A DNA stretch of 64,000 bases from an uncultured Parvularculaceae bacterium (GTDB lineage Bacteria > Pseudomonadota > Alphaproteobacteria > Caulobacterales > Parvularculaceae), in NCBI GenBank assembly GCA_913055785.1, contig CAJXLJ010000003.1:62001-126000 (forward strand), in the 5' to 3' direction. Numbering within the stretch: the stretch's first letter is position 1; the number at the start of each line of letters is the position of its first letter. The translations under genes and the position numbers were made by a program. Shown here in pieces: positions 11,096-20,246 of the stretch. The notes under the pieces were generated by a model that saw nothing but the letters and a program-made list of their open reading frames with translations, was not told the origin of the DNA and made no database searches.

Positions 11096-11545
11096 ATGGG
11101 CATTCTCGGTCATATAGGCGCCTTCGCGGCTTCCGCCGCCGTCACCTACACGCTGTCGGCGATTTTTTACACGCAACAGGTGCTCGCCAAGCAGTTCGCC
11201 ATCGGCGCCGTTTATTCGCTGGAACAGCAGGCGTCAGCTTATGTCCAAAACTTTATCGGCCTGGCCCCCGCGTTTGGCGTTGTCCTTGCGATTGCGTTGC
11301 TGCTCGGCTTCATCGTTTCGGCGATTGTCAAGCGCATCATCAGGCCGCTTGCGCCGATTGCGTATCCCGTCGCCGGCGCGGCGGCGGTATTCACGGCGAT
11401 CTGGCTGATCGATAACACGCTTGGCAAGGGCGGCGCCGGCGCCATCGGCGGCGCGCGGGACGCTCTGGGGCTCGGGCTTCAATGTCTGGCCGGTTTCGCC
11501 GGCGGCGTGGTCTTTTCCTTGCTTCGGCCGCGCATCCGCAGGTGA
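11096..11545 (+). CDS. Small integral membrane protein of unknown function
   Basis: A 149-residue protein I do not recognise. It has three or four hydrophobic segments: residues about 5-25, 60-85 (FGVVLAIALLLGFIVSAIV), 90-112 (PIAYPVAGAAAVFTAIWLI) and 128-145. A short basic tail (RPRIRR) follows. The start at 11096 was chosen because upstream codons in this frame overlap the divergent sugar dehydrogenase gene and its promoter. It ends about 90 bases before phoR, so co-transcription is possible. Confidence 0.65.
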   Translation: MGILGHIGAFAASAAVTYTLSAIFYTQQVLAKQFAIGAVYSLEQQASAYVQNFIGLAPAFGVVLAIALLLGFIVSAIVKRIIRPLAPIAYPVAGAAAVFTAIWLIDNTLGKGGAGAIGGARDALGLGLQCLAGFAGGVVFSLLRPRIRR

Positions 11546-11635
11546 ATGCTCCGTGCAGGAAGCGTTAAGCGGCAAGCGGTCGCTGCAATCTGTCCGATTG
11601 CTTTAGGGAGAATGTCCGCCTAGGGTCCCGCCGCC

Positions 11636-13024
11636 ATGCAGGAAGATCTTTCCCACATCATCAAGAAAGCCGCCGCCAGGCTGCGCGTACAGGATCTGCT
11701 CTGGGCGCTTGGGGTAAGCGGCGGTATCGCAGGCATGCTTTCGGTCTACGAGGCTGCGGACTGGCGCCTGCTCTTGTTCGGATGGGTCTGTCTGGCGATC
11801 GCGCTGGGGTTGCGTTATCGCATAGCGTCAGGTGACGCCGGGGCGGAGCAGATTGAGGAGGCGGTGGAAGAAAGGCTCGCCGCACAGCGGGCGGAGCTTT
11901 CGGAACTGCGTGTCGTCAAGGGCGTCGCCCATGCCCTGCCTGAACCGCTTTACATTCTGGACGCGGAGGGTGTCGTCGAATACGCCAACCCGGCGGCTGA
12001 AGACTTTGTCGGCTCGAAGAGCCTTCCCGGGCGTCATTTCGCGGCCGTCTTGCGCGCGCCCGGCGTTTTCGAGGCGGCGGAAGCGGCGATCGCTGCGCGC
12101 GAGGCGCAGGCGGTCGATTTTGTCACGACAGATTCGGTAGAACGATCCTGTCGCGCGCTGGTGACGCCGCTAACCGACGGTGTTGATGACGATGCGCCCA
12201 GCCGGGCGCTGGTCTTTATACGCGACCTGACCAGCGAGCGCCGTGTCGAGCAGATGCGCGCCGACTTTATCGCCAGCGCCAGCCATGAGCTGAGGACTCC
12301 GCTTGCTTCGCTGCTCGGGTTTATCGAAACGCTCCGCGGGCACGCGAAAACGGACCCGGATGCGCAGGAAAAGTTTCTTTCCATCATGCAGTCACAGGCC
12401 GAGCGCATGCAGCGGCTGGTTTCCGATCTGATGTCGCTGTCGCGTATTGAAATCAACGAACATGTGCCGCCGAAAGAGGTGGTCGATCTTGCGGAAATCG
12501 CCGCGGATGTCGTTGATAGTCTCGGGCCGTTGTTTGAGAATGCGGGCGCGATTGTCGACTTCACCGCGGAAACCGATCAGCCCACCCGTTTTGTCGGCGA
12601 ACATGACGAAGTCTTTCAGGCGATCCAGAACCTTCTCGACAATGCGGTGAAATACGGCGGCGATCATGCGATGATCAAACTGCGCGTCGGCCGGGGCGTC
12701 GCGCCGTCGCTCACCGAAGGCGGCGAGCCGGGGCATCGCGCCGGGGATTCGCCCGCGCAGATCGCCGCCCGGCTGGGCGTCTCCGCGAACGATCTGCTTT
12801 ATGTGCAGATCAGGGACTTCGGGCCCGGCATTGAACGAGCCGCCCTGCCGCGTCTCACCGAGCGTTTTTACCGCGTAAACGTCGAGCGCAGCCGGAAAAG
12901 CGGCGGCACCGGCCTCGGCCTCGCGATCGTCAAGCATATCATGAACCGCCATAAGGGCGGGTTTCAGATCGAAAGCCAGCTTGCGGGCGGCACGGCTTTC
13001 AACTGTTACTTCCGCGCCGTCTGA
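11636..13024 (+). CDS. phoR: PhoR-type phosphate regulon sensor histidine kinase
   Basis: A 462-residue membrane kinase. Two hydrophobic segments lie within residues 18-60, followed by a PAS domain (YILDAEGVVEYANPAAEDF, about 105-123). The dimerisation/phosphoacceptor box is SHELRTPLASLLGF with His217. The ATPase part shows the N box (NLLDNAVKYGG), a G1 DFGPGI and a G2 GTGLGLAIVKHI. The identification as PhoR comes from the architecture and the phoU and phoB genes just downstream. A 130-base gap separates it from phoU, where Pst transporter genes are often found. Confidence 0.9.
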   Translation: MQEDLSHIIKKAAARLRVQDLLWALGVSGGIAGMLSVYEAADWRLLLFGWVCLAIALGLRYRIASGDAGAEQIEEAVEERLAAQRAELSELRVVKGVAHALPEPLYILDAEGVVEYANPAAEDFVGSKSLPGRHFAAVLRAPGVFEAAEAAIAAREAQAVDFVTTDSVERSCRALVTPLTDGVDDDAPSRALVFIRDLTSERRVEQMRADFIASASHELRTPLASLLGFIETLRGHAKTDPDAQEKFLSIMQSQAERMQRLVSDLMSLSRIEINEHVPPKEVVDLAEIAADVVDSLGPLFENAGAIVDFTAETDQPTRFVGEHDEVFQAIQNLLDNAVKYGGDHAMIKLRVGRGVAPSLTEGGEPGHRAGDSPAQIAARLGVSANDLLYVQIRDFGPGIERAALPRLTERFYRVNVERSRKSGGTGLGLAIVKHIMNRHKGGFQIESQLAGGTAFNCYFRAV

Positions 13025-13157
13025 CAGGTTTGGGGAAACCTAAATTATGCTTAGCGCACAAATTGCGCCATTTTGTTGCATTTGGACAAGAATGTGTCAC
13101 AAAAGATCGGCATACGGCTCTCTTTGCTGATTCTCGCTGTTTTTGCTGAAAGTTTCG

Positions 13158-13895
13158 ATGGTTATGCCTGAACAGGCTTCAAATTTTGCACGACTGGCGC
13201 TCCGCGAACTCGAAGCGGAGCTGTCGCGCATGGCGGCCCTCGTTGAAAGCCAGCTGCAGGCGGCGATTACGGCATTCGAGCGCCGGGACGTTACGGCGGC
13301 GGAAAAATTGATACCCGCCGATCGCCGGATTGACGAGTTCGACCGGGATATTGAACTCAAGGTCATGGCGCTGCTGGCCCGGGAAGTATTGCCCGAGCAC
13401 GCCCTGCGCGAAGTCATGACGATGATGAAACTCACTGGCGAGCTCGAGCGTGTCGGCGATCTCGCCAAGAATATCGCCAAGCGGACGCTGGTTGTGAGCC
13501 GCGAGGCGCCGGCGAGGCCGACCCTCGGGGTTGCGCGTATGGGGCGCGCAAGTCTGCGGCAGTTTTCCGACATCCTGAACGCATACTCGATGCGCAATCT
13601 GGAAGCCGCCAAGGCGGTCTGGGGCGGCGACGACGAGCTGGACGAGCTTTACAATTCTGTTTTTCAGGAAATCCTTCTGGCGATGATGGAGGACTCCTCG
13701 CTTGTGAACGCGTGTACGCACCTCGTGTTCATCGCCAAGAACTTCGAACGCGTTGGCGACCATGCGACGAATATCGCCGAAACCATCCACTTTCTTGTGA
13801 CAGGCTCCCCACTTGTGGAGCCGCGCCCAAAAGGCGATGAAACGTCGACGACGGTCGTGGAGCCGCCGAAACAGTCGGGCGGGGCGGCGTCATAA
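13158..13895 (+). CDS. phoU: PhoU, phosphate signalling regulator
   Basis: A protein of about 245 residues made of two tandem three-helix PhoU repeats. The first repeat has VMALLAREVLPEHALREV followed by TGELERVGDLAKNIAKR; the second has VFIAKNFERVGDHATNIAE. These E/D-rich helices bind metal clusters in known structures. PhoU links the Pst transporter to PhoR and keeps the regulon off when phosphate is plentiful. ATG codons at 13158 and 13164 are both possible starts; neither has a strong ribosome site. Twenty bases separate it from phoB. Confidence 0.92.
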   Translation: MVMPEQASNFARLALRELEAELSRMAALVESQLQAAITAFERRDVTAAEKLIPADRRIDEFDRDIELKVMALLAREVLPEHALREVMTMMKLTGELERVGDLAKNIAKRTLVVSREAPARPTLGVARMGRASLRQFSDILNAYSMRNLEAAKAVWGGDDELDELYNSVFQEILLAMMEDSSLVNACTHLVFIAKNFERVGDHATNIAETIHFLVTGSPLVEPRPKGDETSTTVVEPPKQSGGAAS

Positions 13896-13914
13896 CAGAC
13901 CCTAGGAGACGACG

Positions 13915-14604
13915 ATGGCCGGTACTCACATTCTGATCGTCGAGGATGAAGAAGCCTTGGCGACGCTGCTGGAGTACAATCTCGGTAAGGAGAGTTTCGA
14001 GGTGGCGATCGCCGGGGACGGCGAAGAGGCCTTGCTCAAGATCGATGAGCGGGCGCCGGATCTGGTTATTCTCGACTGGATGCTTCCAAAGATCTCGGGG
14101 ATCGAAGTCTGCCGCCGCATTCGCTCAAAACCGGAAACCCGCAATATGCCGGTGATCATGCTGACAGCGCGCTCGGAAGAAGCGGACCGTATTCGCGGAC
14201 TTGACACCGGCGCCGACGACTATCTGACCAAACCCTTCTCCACCAACGAACTGATCGCTCGCGTGCGCGCCGTCCTGCGCCGCATCCGGCCGGGGCTCGC
14301 CGAGGACAAGGTGACGGTCGGCGATATCGAGATCGATCGGGTCTCGCACCGGGTCGTCCGGGGCGAAAAGGAAATTCATCTCGGTCCCACCGAGTTTCGC
14401 CTGCTTGATCACCTGATCCAGCATCCAGGCCGGGTGTTTTCTCGCGAGCAGCTTCTCAACGCAGTCTGGGGATCGGACGTTTTCGTTGAAGTGCGCACGG
14501 TCGATGTTCATATAGGCAGGCTCAGGAAGGCCCTAAACAAGTACAAACAGGGCGACCCGATCCGCACCGTGCGATCGGCAGGATATGCTCTCGACGCTGG
14601 TTGA
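13915..14604 (+). CDS. phoB: PhoB, phosphate regulon response regulator
   Basis: A 229-residue OmpR/PhoB-type regulator. The receiver domain has the acidic pair in VEDE (Glu10, Asp11), phosphoacceptor Asp54 in VILDWMLP, and Lys in YLTKPFS. The C-terminal winged helix reads LGPTEFRLLDHLIQHPGRVFSR and VRTVDVHIGRLRKAL, the DNA recognition helix typical of PhoB. A good ribosome site (GGAGACGACG) precedes the ATG. It is the last gene before a strong terminator. Confidence 0.95.
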   Translation: MAGTHILIVEDEEALATLLEYNLGKESFEVAIAGDGEEALLKIDERAPDLVILDWMLPKISGIEVCRRIRSKPETRNMPVIMLTARSEEADRIRGLDTGADDYLTKPFSTNELIARVRAVLRRIRPGLAEDKVTVGDIEIDRVSHRVVRGEKEIHLGPTEFRLLDHLIQHPGRVFSREQLLNAVWGSDVFVEVRTVDVHIGRLRKALNKYKQGDPIRTVRSAGYALDAG

Positions 14605-14625
14605 GGGCGCTCTTTCGTCCCATAA

Positions 14626-14659
14626 AAAACCCCGCCCTTTATAAAAAAGGCGGGGTTTT
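14626..14659. terminator. Bidirectional Rho-independent terminator between phoB and gcrA
   Basis: AAAACCCCGCC (14626-14636) pairs perfectly with GGCGGGGTTTT (14649-14659) across a 12-base AT-rich loop. A-rich and T-rich arms let it act for phoB on the plus strand and for gcrA on the minus strand. Confidence 0.9.
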
Positions 14660-14676
14660 CTGGAAGGCTGAAAGTC

Positions 14677-15186
14677 CTAGCCGGCGGCGCGGCGTTTTTC
14701 CTGCGCCGGCAAGGCGCGTCTCGGTTCCCGGCGCGGTTCCCGCCTTTGCGGCGGCTGGAAGGCCAGATGCGCATGATAGGCGCAGTAGGATTTCCCAGAG
14801 AGAGTGGACTGGCCGCAGAAGTGGAAATCATCTTTGGCCGGATCGCCGATCGGCCATTTGCACATATTGTTGGAGATCGTCGCCACAGTTGTCCGATCGC
14901 CGCTTTCGAGCACGAGCGGGGCCGTAAATTCAGGTTCGGGGATGACTGACTTCGGTTCTGCGCGTCGTTCCTTGACGACCGGGCTCTCTTCCTTCAGCGG
15001 GGCGGATGGGGCGCAGCCGCGCTGGGGCTTGGCCGGTGTCGCGCGGCCCGACAGGCCGAGCCGGTGAACCTTGCCGATAACGGCGTTTCGGGTGACGCCG
15101 CCCATCTTGTTCGCGATCTGGGCTGCTGAAAGGCCCTCCGCCCACAATTTCTTCAAAAGCTCAACCCGCTCGTCTGTCCAGGCCAT
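14677..15186 (-). CDS. gcrA: GcrA cell-cycle regulator
   Basis: A 169-residue GcrA protein. The N-terminal 45 residues form the characteristic helix-turn-helix: MAWTDERVELLKKLW, GLSAAQIANKMGG, TRNAVIGKVHRLGL. A low-complexity Pro/Glu linker follows, and the C-terminal domain that contacts sigma-70 contains NNMCKWPIGDP and FCGQ...YCAYHA. GcrA acts with sigma-70 at promoters methylated by CcrM at GANTC in Caulobacter and relatives. The start at 15186 matches the conserved N-terminus; an in-frame ATG 33 bases upstream adds unrelated residues. This gene is the best single marker for the host lineage. Confidence 0.95.
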   Translation of the reverse strand: MAWTDERVELLKKLWAEGLSAAQIANKMGGVTRNAVIGKVHRLGLSGRATPAKPQRGCAPSAPLKEESPVVKERRAEPKSVIPEPEFTAPLVLESGDRTTVATISNNMCKWPIGDPAKDDFHFCGQSTLSGKSYCAYHAHLAFQPPQRREPRREPRRALPAQEKRRAAG

Positions 15187-15423
15187 ATCCGCCTTGCTCC
15201 CTTCGAGTTGGCGCGTCACCCTTGGCGCCTTGAAAAATCAATATCTTGTATGCTCATCATCGGCGCTATCCTGTGCGCCCAAATATAGTATCGAACGGAA
15301 TTGAAAACACAACATGGCGCCATCAGTTATTTTTGCCCACAATATGTTGATAACAGGAGCCGCTTGACGAAGCATGAGCGCACGGCCACATCGTTGCGTT
15401 GCAACAATAAAAAGACCGAGCCT

Positions 15424-16284
15424 ATGGATGCCGTCGGACAGTCTCCGGAAACCCGCGCGCTGACGCCTGGCCGGCAGGCGCTGTTCGGCGAGCGCCGTTT
15501 CGGCGCGGTCAACTGGCTCGGGCTCAAGACGCTTTATCTCAAAGAAGTCCGGCGGTTCATGAAGGTCATCACCCAGACGGTCGTCGCGCCGGTGATCTCG
15601 ACCCTCCTGTTCCTGATTGTTTTTATGCAGGCTTTCGGCGCGACCCGGCCAGCGGTCGGCGGCGTGCCATTCATCGAATTTCTCACCCCCGGGCTGATCA
15701 TGATGGCGGTGCTGACCAACGCCTTCACGAACTCCTCTTCGTCGCTGATTATTTCAAAGGTACAGGGATCAATTGTCGATGTTCTGATGCCGCCGCTTTC
15801 GGCGTTTGAGCTGACCGTCGCTTTTGTCGCCGGCGCTGCGTCGCGCGGCATGCTGGTCGGTTTTATCACCGCCGTCACCTGCGGCGCCTTCATGGCGGCG
15901 AACGGCGAGCCGATGGCCGTCGCCAATTTCGCCCTTGTGCTTTATTTTTCGCTCGCCGCAGCGACCATCTTCGCCATGCTGGGCGTAGTCGGAGGAGTCT
16001 GGGCGGAAAAGTTCGATCAACTCGCTGCGGTTACCAATTTCGTGATCACGCCGCTGACGTTTCTTTCGGGGACGTTTTATTCTGTGGACAGACTGCCTGA
16101 GCCGTTCAGCACGGCGAGCCACTTCAATCCCGTCTTCTATCTGATCGACGGCTTTCGCGCCGGCTTCACCGGTCACGCGGAATCTAGCCTCGTCGCCGGC
16201 GTTGCGATGACGTCAGGTCTGATGCTTGTCCTCGGCTTCTGGTGTTACCGGCTCTTCCGGTCGGGCTACAAGCTCAAGGAGTAG
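15424..16284 (+). CDS. ABC-2 type transporter permease
   Basis: A 286-residue membrane protein with six predicted membrane segments (for example VVAPVISTLLFLIVFMQAF, and a C-terminal segment before the GYKLKE tail). The layout and the NPVFYLIDGFRAGF signature before the last helix match ABC-2 permeases that export polysaccharides, drugs or lipids. No ATPase gene is adjacent, so its partner must be elsewhere. The start at 15424 gives a normal cytoplasmic N-terminus; an upstream TTG at 15301 is possible but adds an unlikely 41-residue leader. Confidence 0.82.
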   Translation: MDAVGQSPETRALTPGRQALFGERRFGAVNWLGLKTLYLKEVRRFMKVITQTVVAPVISTLLFLIVFMQAFGATRPAVGGVPFIEFLTPGLIMMAVLTNAFTNSSSSLIISKVQGSIVDVLMPPLSAFELTVAFVAGAASRGMLVGFITAVTCGAFMAANGEPMAVANFALVLYFSLAAATIFAMLGVVGGVWAEKFDQLAAVTNFVITPLTFLSGTFYSVDRLPEPFSTASHFNPVFYLIDGFRAGFTGHAESSLVAGVAMTSGLMLVLGFWCYRLFRSGYKLKE

Positions 16285-16289
16285 GGCGC

Positions 16290-17222
16290 ATGGCTGACGA
16301 TGAAGCTGCGGCGGCGCTATCTGATTATATTCTGCCGTTTCAGGTCAGCGAAACCGCTGTCCGGGGGCGTGTCGTGCGGCTCAGCGGCGCCATCGACGAG
16401 ATTCTCAAGGCGCATGACTTTCCGCCCTCGACCTCCGTTCTCGTCGGCGAGGCCGCCGCGCTCGTCGCCATGATGGGCGCCGCGCTTAAATTCGACGGCA
16501 AGCTTATCTTTCAGGCGCAAGGGGACGGGCCGGTTTCAATGATCGTTGCGGATTATTCCGCTGGTGGCGCCCTGCGCGCGACAGCGAAACTCCGCGACGA
16601 AGAGGCAAGCCTCGCTGCGCAAGGCGCCAGTAGTCTCCTTGGCGCCGGCCATATGGTGCTGACCATCGATCAGGGGCCGGACATGGATCGTTACCAGGGC
16701 GTGACGCCGCTTGAAGGCGCAGCGCTTGCCGACGCCGCCGTTTCCTACTTTCGTCAGTCAGAACAAATTCCGACGGTCGTACGGCTCGCCGTCGGGAAGC
16801 TTTCCGCGCCGGGGGAGCCCGACCGCTGGCGCGCCGGCGGGATCATGGCGCAGTTCGTTCCCGGCGAGGGGGGCGCCCGCGAGCGCGGCGAGGAAGCGCG
16901 CATGGGCGCCGCCGATCAGGAAATCTGGAACCGGGCGGAGGCCTTTGTCGCGTCGACCCAGGATGATGAGCTGCTTGATCCGTCAATCGCGCCGGAAACG
17001 CTGCTTTACCGGCTGTTCCATGAGGACGGCGTGCGCTTGTTCGAGTCGCAGCCGGTGCACGCCGACTGCAGCTGCAACGCCGGTAAAATCGCCGCCGTGC
17101 TTTCGCGATACAGCGCAGAGGATCTGACGGAAATGGTCGAGAACGGCGTCATTACCGTCACTTGCGAGTTTTGCCGCAGGGATTATCGTTTCACGCCGGA
17201 AGGAAGGCCGGCTGAGGCATGA
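16290..17222 (+). CDS. hslO: Hsp33 family redox-regulated chaperone
   Basis: A 310-residue Hsp33. The C-terminal zinc-binding redox switch is visible as HADCSCNAGKI followed about 30 residues later by VTCEFCRRDY, the CxC...CxxC arrangement. On oxidation these four cysteines form disulfides and the protein becomes an active holdase. The N-terminal substrate-binding domain has GDGPVSMIVADY. The ATG at 16290 follows the permease stop by five bases. Its stop overlaps the start of the PPK2 gene (ATGA). Confidence 0.93.
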   Translation: MADDEAAAALSDYILPFQVSETAVRGRVVRLSGAIDEILKAHDFPPSTSVLVGEAAALVAMMGAALKFDGKLIFQAQGDGPVSMIVADYSAGGALRATAKLRDEEASLAAQGASSLLGAGHMVLTIDQGPDMDRYQGVTPLEGAALADAAVSYFRQSEQIPTVVRLAVGKLSAPGEPDRWRAGGIMAQFVPGEGGARERGEEARMGAADQEIWNRAEAFVASTQDDELLDPSIAPETLLYRLFHEDGVRLFESQPVHADCSCNAGKIAAVLSRYSAEDLTEMVENGVITVTCEFCRRDYRFTPEGRPAEA

Positions 17223-18007
17223 AAAAGAAAGCTTTTGAAGAAGAACTCGAAACCCTCGAGTTTGAACTCGCCAAACTGCAGGAGACGGTGCAGCGCAAGG
17301 GGCTCAAGCTCGCCATTATCTTTGAAGGCCGCGACGCCGCGGGCAAGGGCGGCGCCATCAAAACCATCATGCGGCGGATGAATGCGCGGGTCTGGCGGAT
17401 TGCGGCGCTACCCAAGCCTTCCGATCGAGAACGCACGCAATGGTATTTCGAGCGATACGTCGCGCATTTACCGGCCGGCGGCGAGATCGTTCTGTTCGAT
17501 CGTTCCTGGTACAATCGTGCCGTGATTGAGCCGGTCATGGGATTTTGCGACAGCGAAGACTATGAGCGCTTCATGCGCGAGGTTCCGCTGTTTGAGCAAA
17601 TGCTGATCGACAGCGGCGTCATTCTCATCAAGTTCTGGATTCATGTGTCCATGAAGGAACAGGAGCAGCGTTTTCAGGACAGGGCGTGCGATCCGCGAAA
17701 ACGCTGGAAATTATCGCCAATTGACCTCAAGGGCCGCGAATTGTGGATTGAGTCGACGAAGTACCGCGACGCCATGTTCGAAAGAACATCTACGGACGAA
17801 GCGCCGTGGCTGGTCGTCGACGGCGACGACAAGCGCAAGGCGCGGCTCAATATTATCCGCGCGATCCTTGATCGCACGCCTTACGAGTTCAACGAGGATG
17901 CGTTTGAGCCGGTTGCGCTGCCGCCTCGGCCGAAGGTCAAAGACGGCGGCTATGACGAGCCGGCGCTCGAAAAGCTCAACGTCATTACCGACTATTACGG
18001 GGGTTGA
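17219..18007 (+). CDS. Polyphosphate kinase 2 family protein
   Basis: A 262-residue PPK2. It has the Walker A FEGRDAAGKGGAIK (about residues 35-48), the Walker B region VLFDRSWYNRA and the lid-like CDPRKRWKLSPID. PPK2 enzymes transfer phosphate between polyphosphate and nucleotides; class I and III members favour nucleotide phosphorylation from polyP. The four-base overlap with hslO suggests translational coupling of an oxidative-stress chaperone with polyphosphate metabolism. Which nucleotide it uses cannot be told from sequence. Confidence 0.92.
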   Translation: MKKKAFEEELETLEFELAKLQETVQRKGLKLAIIFEGRDAAGKGGAIKTIMRRMNARVWRIAALPKPSDRERTQWYFERYVAHLPAGGEIVLFDRSWYNRAVIEPVMGFCDSEDYERFMREVPLFEQMLIDSGVILIKFWIHVSMKEQEQRFQDRACDPRKRWKLSPIDLKGRELWIESTKYRDAMFERTSTDEAPWLVVDGDDKRKARLNIIRAILDRTPYEFNEDAFEPVALPPRPKVKDGGYDEPALEKLNVITDYYGG

Positions 18008-18013
18008 TCCGTC

Positions 18014-18748
18014 TTAGCGCCAGTGTTCGGCGATCCAGGGCGTCGGGCGGACATGTTTGTAAATCCGTTTGTGAAGCGGCGCCGGCCAGACCCCGTCGCG
18101 GGCCTCATCCGGGTCCGGATGGCCGGTGAAGGCGACAAGCTTCGTTTCTTTCGGCAATTCCGGCGTCTTCAACCAGTTCATCGGAAATTTCGGCAGGAGC
18201 GAGTGTTTGAAACTCACGCACCAGTCGGCAGGCCAGTATATTTTCCCCGGTAGCATCGCGGAGACATATTGCTGGCTCGCCCTGAATTGCGAAAGCACGT
18301 CGTCCGCGTTGTTTTCGAAGTTTTCGAAAATCGTCGTGTGCTCGCCCACATGGAACCGATAGCAGGTAGTGTTGCCGATCCCTTCACCCATCTGCGTCCA
18401 GTTCTCGATGATGCAGGTTTCGCCCGGCCGATAGTTGAAGAAATCATCGAGCGGGCCGGTGATGACGACGTCGAGATCAAGGAACAATACGTCTTCGTTA
18501 TTGAGAGGGCCCAGCGGCGCCTGCCATAGCGAGATCTTTCGCCAGGGTTTCCACTGGACGCGCTCGGGAATCTTGATCGGCGGCAAGGGGTGCGCCTCAA
18601 TCTCCGGGATTAACCCCTCGGCGTCGTCCGTAAAGCAGATGAATCTGAGATCGCCGGTGATGTTCCGGCGCACCGACGCATAAAGGCGGTTCGCGTAATC
18701 CGCGCCGTATCGCGCGCCCCATTTCATTGAGATGATGTTCTTCGCCAT
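18014..18748 (-). CDS. Glycosyltransferase-like protein (GT-A fold, GT8-like)
   Basis: A 244-residue protein. The segment VLFLDLDVVITGPLDDFF has a DxD motif in the position used by GT-A enzymes to bind a metal and nucleotide sugar. The start MAKNIISMKWGARYGADYANRLY and the block FICFTDD resemble uncharacterised alphaproteobacterial glycosyltransferases. No signal peptide or membrane segment is visible, so it is probably cytoplasmic. The start at 18748 was chosen because the conserved region begins there. Acceptor and donor are unknown. Convergent with the PPK2 gene. Confidence 0.7.
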   Translation of the reverse strand: MAKNIISMKWGARYGADYANRLYASVRRNITGDLRFICFTDDAEGLIPEIEAHPLPPIKIPERVQWKPWRKISLWQAPLGPLNNEDVLFLDLDVVITGPLDDFFNYRPGETCIIENWTQMGEGIGNTTCYRFHVGEHTTIFENFENNADDVLSQFRASQQYVSAMLPGKIYWPADWCVSFKHSLLPKFPMNWLKTPELPKETKLVAFTGHPDPDEARDGVWPAPLHKRIYKHVRPTPWIAEHWR

Positions 18749-18808
18749 AACGTTACGCCATAGCATCGCCGCTGCGCCGGTCAATAAGGCGGTCAATTCG
18801 TTCTTCGG

Positions 18809-20218
18809 CTAATCGAAGGCGAAGCTGAACGGCGCAGCCATGCGGCGGTGCTCGTCGATGATCAGCCGGCGTTCGAGCGGGGGGTGGGCGCGGGCGGCGC
18901 ATGCGGGGCGAGGGCAGAGCCGGCAGGTCACGCCGATCGGCGATGGCGTTACTGCTGAAAGGTCGAGATTGTCTGCATAGACCAGCTTGCTCGCGTGCTT
19001 GAGTTCGCAGCCGAGCGCCACCGCTCTTTCTGCGAGCGGCGCGTGAAAGCCGCCTTCGCCGCCATGAACGGTTCGGGCGATGGAGAAATAGACCTCGCCG
19101 TCCGGGAGCTGCACCGCCTCGGTGATAATGCGCCGCGGGGTTTTGAAGGTCTGATGGATCGACCAGAGCGGGCACGAGCCGCCATAACGCGCGAACGGGA
19201 AAACGCCGCCGGAAAACCGCTTGGAGACATTGCCGGCCGCATCGATGCGCAGGAAGAAAAACGGAATTCCTTCACGTCCGGGACGCTGCAGGGTGGTGAG
19301 GCGGTGCGCGACCTGCTCGAAACTGGCGTTGAAGCGGCGGGACAGGGCTTCGATGTCGTATTTGAGTTCCTGCGCCGACTCGAAAAACCGCTCATAGGGA
19401 AAAATGATCGCCCCGGCGGCGTAATTGGCGAGCGCCGCTCTGGCGAGGCGCCGCCCGGCGTCTGTTTCAAAAGCGTCAGCGCTCACGGCGTCGTCAAGAA
19501 GCGCGCCAAGTTCTAAAAGGACAAGCTGCAGCGTCGCCTGAAAAGACCGGCTCGCCTGATCAAGCGCTTCCGAAATCGCAATTTGAGAGCGGTGCCGATC
19601 GTGGCGGCGATAGGCGCCGACCATGATGTCGGCGGGCAGGACGCGCAGGGAGAGGCCGTGTTTCTGCTTGAACCGTTCGCCAAGCGCGTCGATGAGATTC
19701 GGACTTTGCAGAGCGAGCGCGCGGGAGATTTCCTCGCCTGCCTGGTCGAGGCCGGGAAAATAATTCCGCGCCGCCGAAATGAAGCTGCGCGCTTCTTCAA
19801 GCGGGTCTTTTCCGGTTTCGTCGCCGGCGCGCGCCTCCATGACGGCGCTCTGGCTTGCTCGATAGCTTTGGTAGAGCGCGGCGACGGCCTCTCCGAGCGC
19901 CGGGTTGGCGGAGAGGAGGTCGCGGATGTCGTCGCGGCTGATCGAGAATTCTGCAAATAGCGGATCAGCGAGCGCGGTTTCAAGCTGGGAGAGTGTCTCG
20001 TCTTCTGCGGCGGCGAAGGCGGCGATATCGACGTCGTAGGCTTCGGCGAGTCGGATCAGCAGATCGGCCGACATCGGCCGGTGATTGCGTTCGATGAGGG
20101 CGATGTATGACGGCGAGATGTCGAGATCCTTGGCCATCGCAGCCTGGGTGAGGCCGAGTTCTCGCCGCAGACGGCGGAGGCGTGGTCCCATGAATGTGCT
20201 GCGAGGAGTTTTCGCCAT
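18809..20218 (-). CDS. ScfR/RamB-type transcriptional regulator of acyl-CoA and glyoxylate metabolism
   Basis: A 469-residue regulator. Residues about 12-70 form an XRE helix-turn-helix (LGLTQAAMAKDLDISPSYIALIERNHRPM). The middle resembles the IrrE/ImmA peptidase-like domain, and the C-terminus has conserved cysteines in GGSCPLW and CRLCPRPAC, typical of short-chain fatty acyl-CoA regulators. Known relatives such as RamB control aceA and other acetate or propionate genes. Isocitrate lyase lies 1.1 kb away, on the far side of one orphan gene, supporting the same role here. Confidence 0.85.
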   Translation of the reverse strand: MAKTPRSTFMGPRLRRLRRELGLTQAAMAKDLDISPSYIALIERNHRPMSADLLIRLAEAYDVDIAAFAAAEDETLSQLETALADPLFAEFSISRDDIRDLLSANPALGEAVAALYQSYRASQSAVMEARAGDETGKDPLEEARSFISAARNYFPGLDQAGEEISRALALQSPNLIDALGERFKQKHGLSLRVLPADIMVGAYRRHDRHRSQIAISEALDQASRSFQATLQLVLLELGALLDDAVSADAFETDAGRRLARAALANYAAGAIIFPYERFFESAQELKYDIEALSRRFNASFEQVAHRLTTLQRPGREGIPFFFLRIDAAGNVSKRFSGGVFPFARYGGSCPLWSIHQTFKTPRRIITEAVQLPDGEVYFSIARTVHGGEGGFHAPLAERAVALGCELKHASKLVYADNLDLSAVTPSPIGVTCRLCPRPACAARAHPPLERRLIIDEHRRMAAPFSFAFD

Positions 20219-20246
20219 AGCGCTGTCATTTGTGAAACTGTGGATA

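Noticed and set aside
13025-13157. Possible Pho box before phoU
   Set aside because: Only single TGTCAC/TGACAG half-sites are present, without the tandem 11-base spacing of known Pho boxes.
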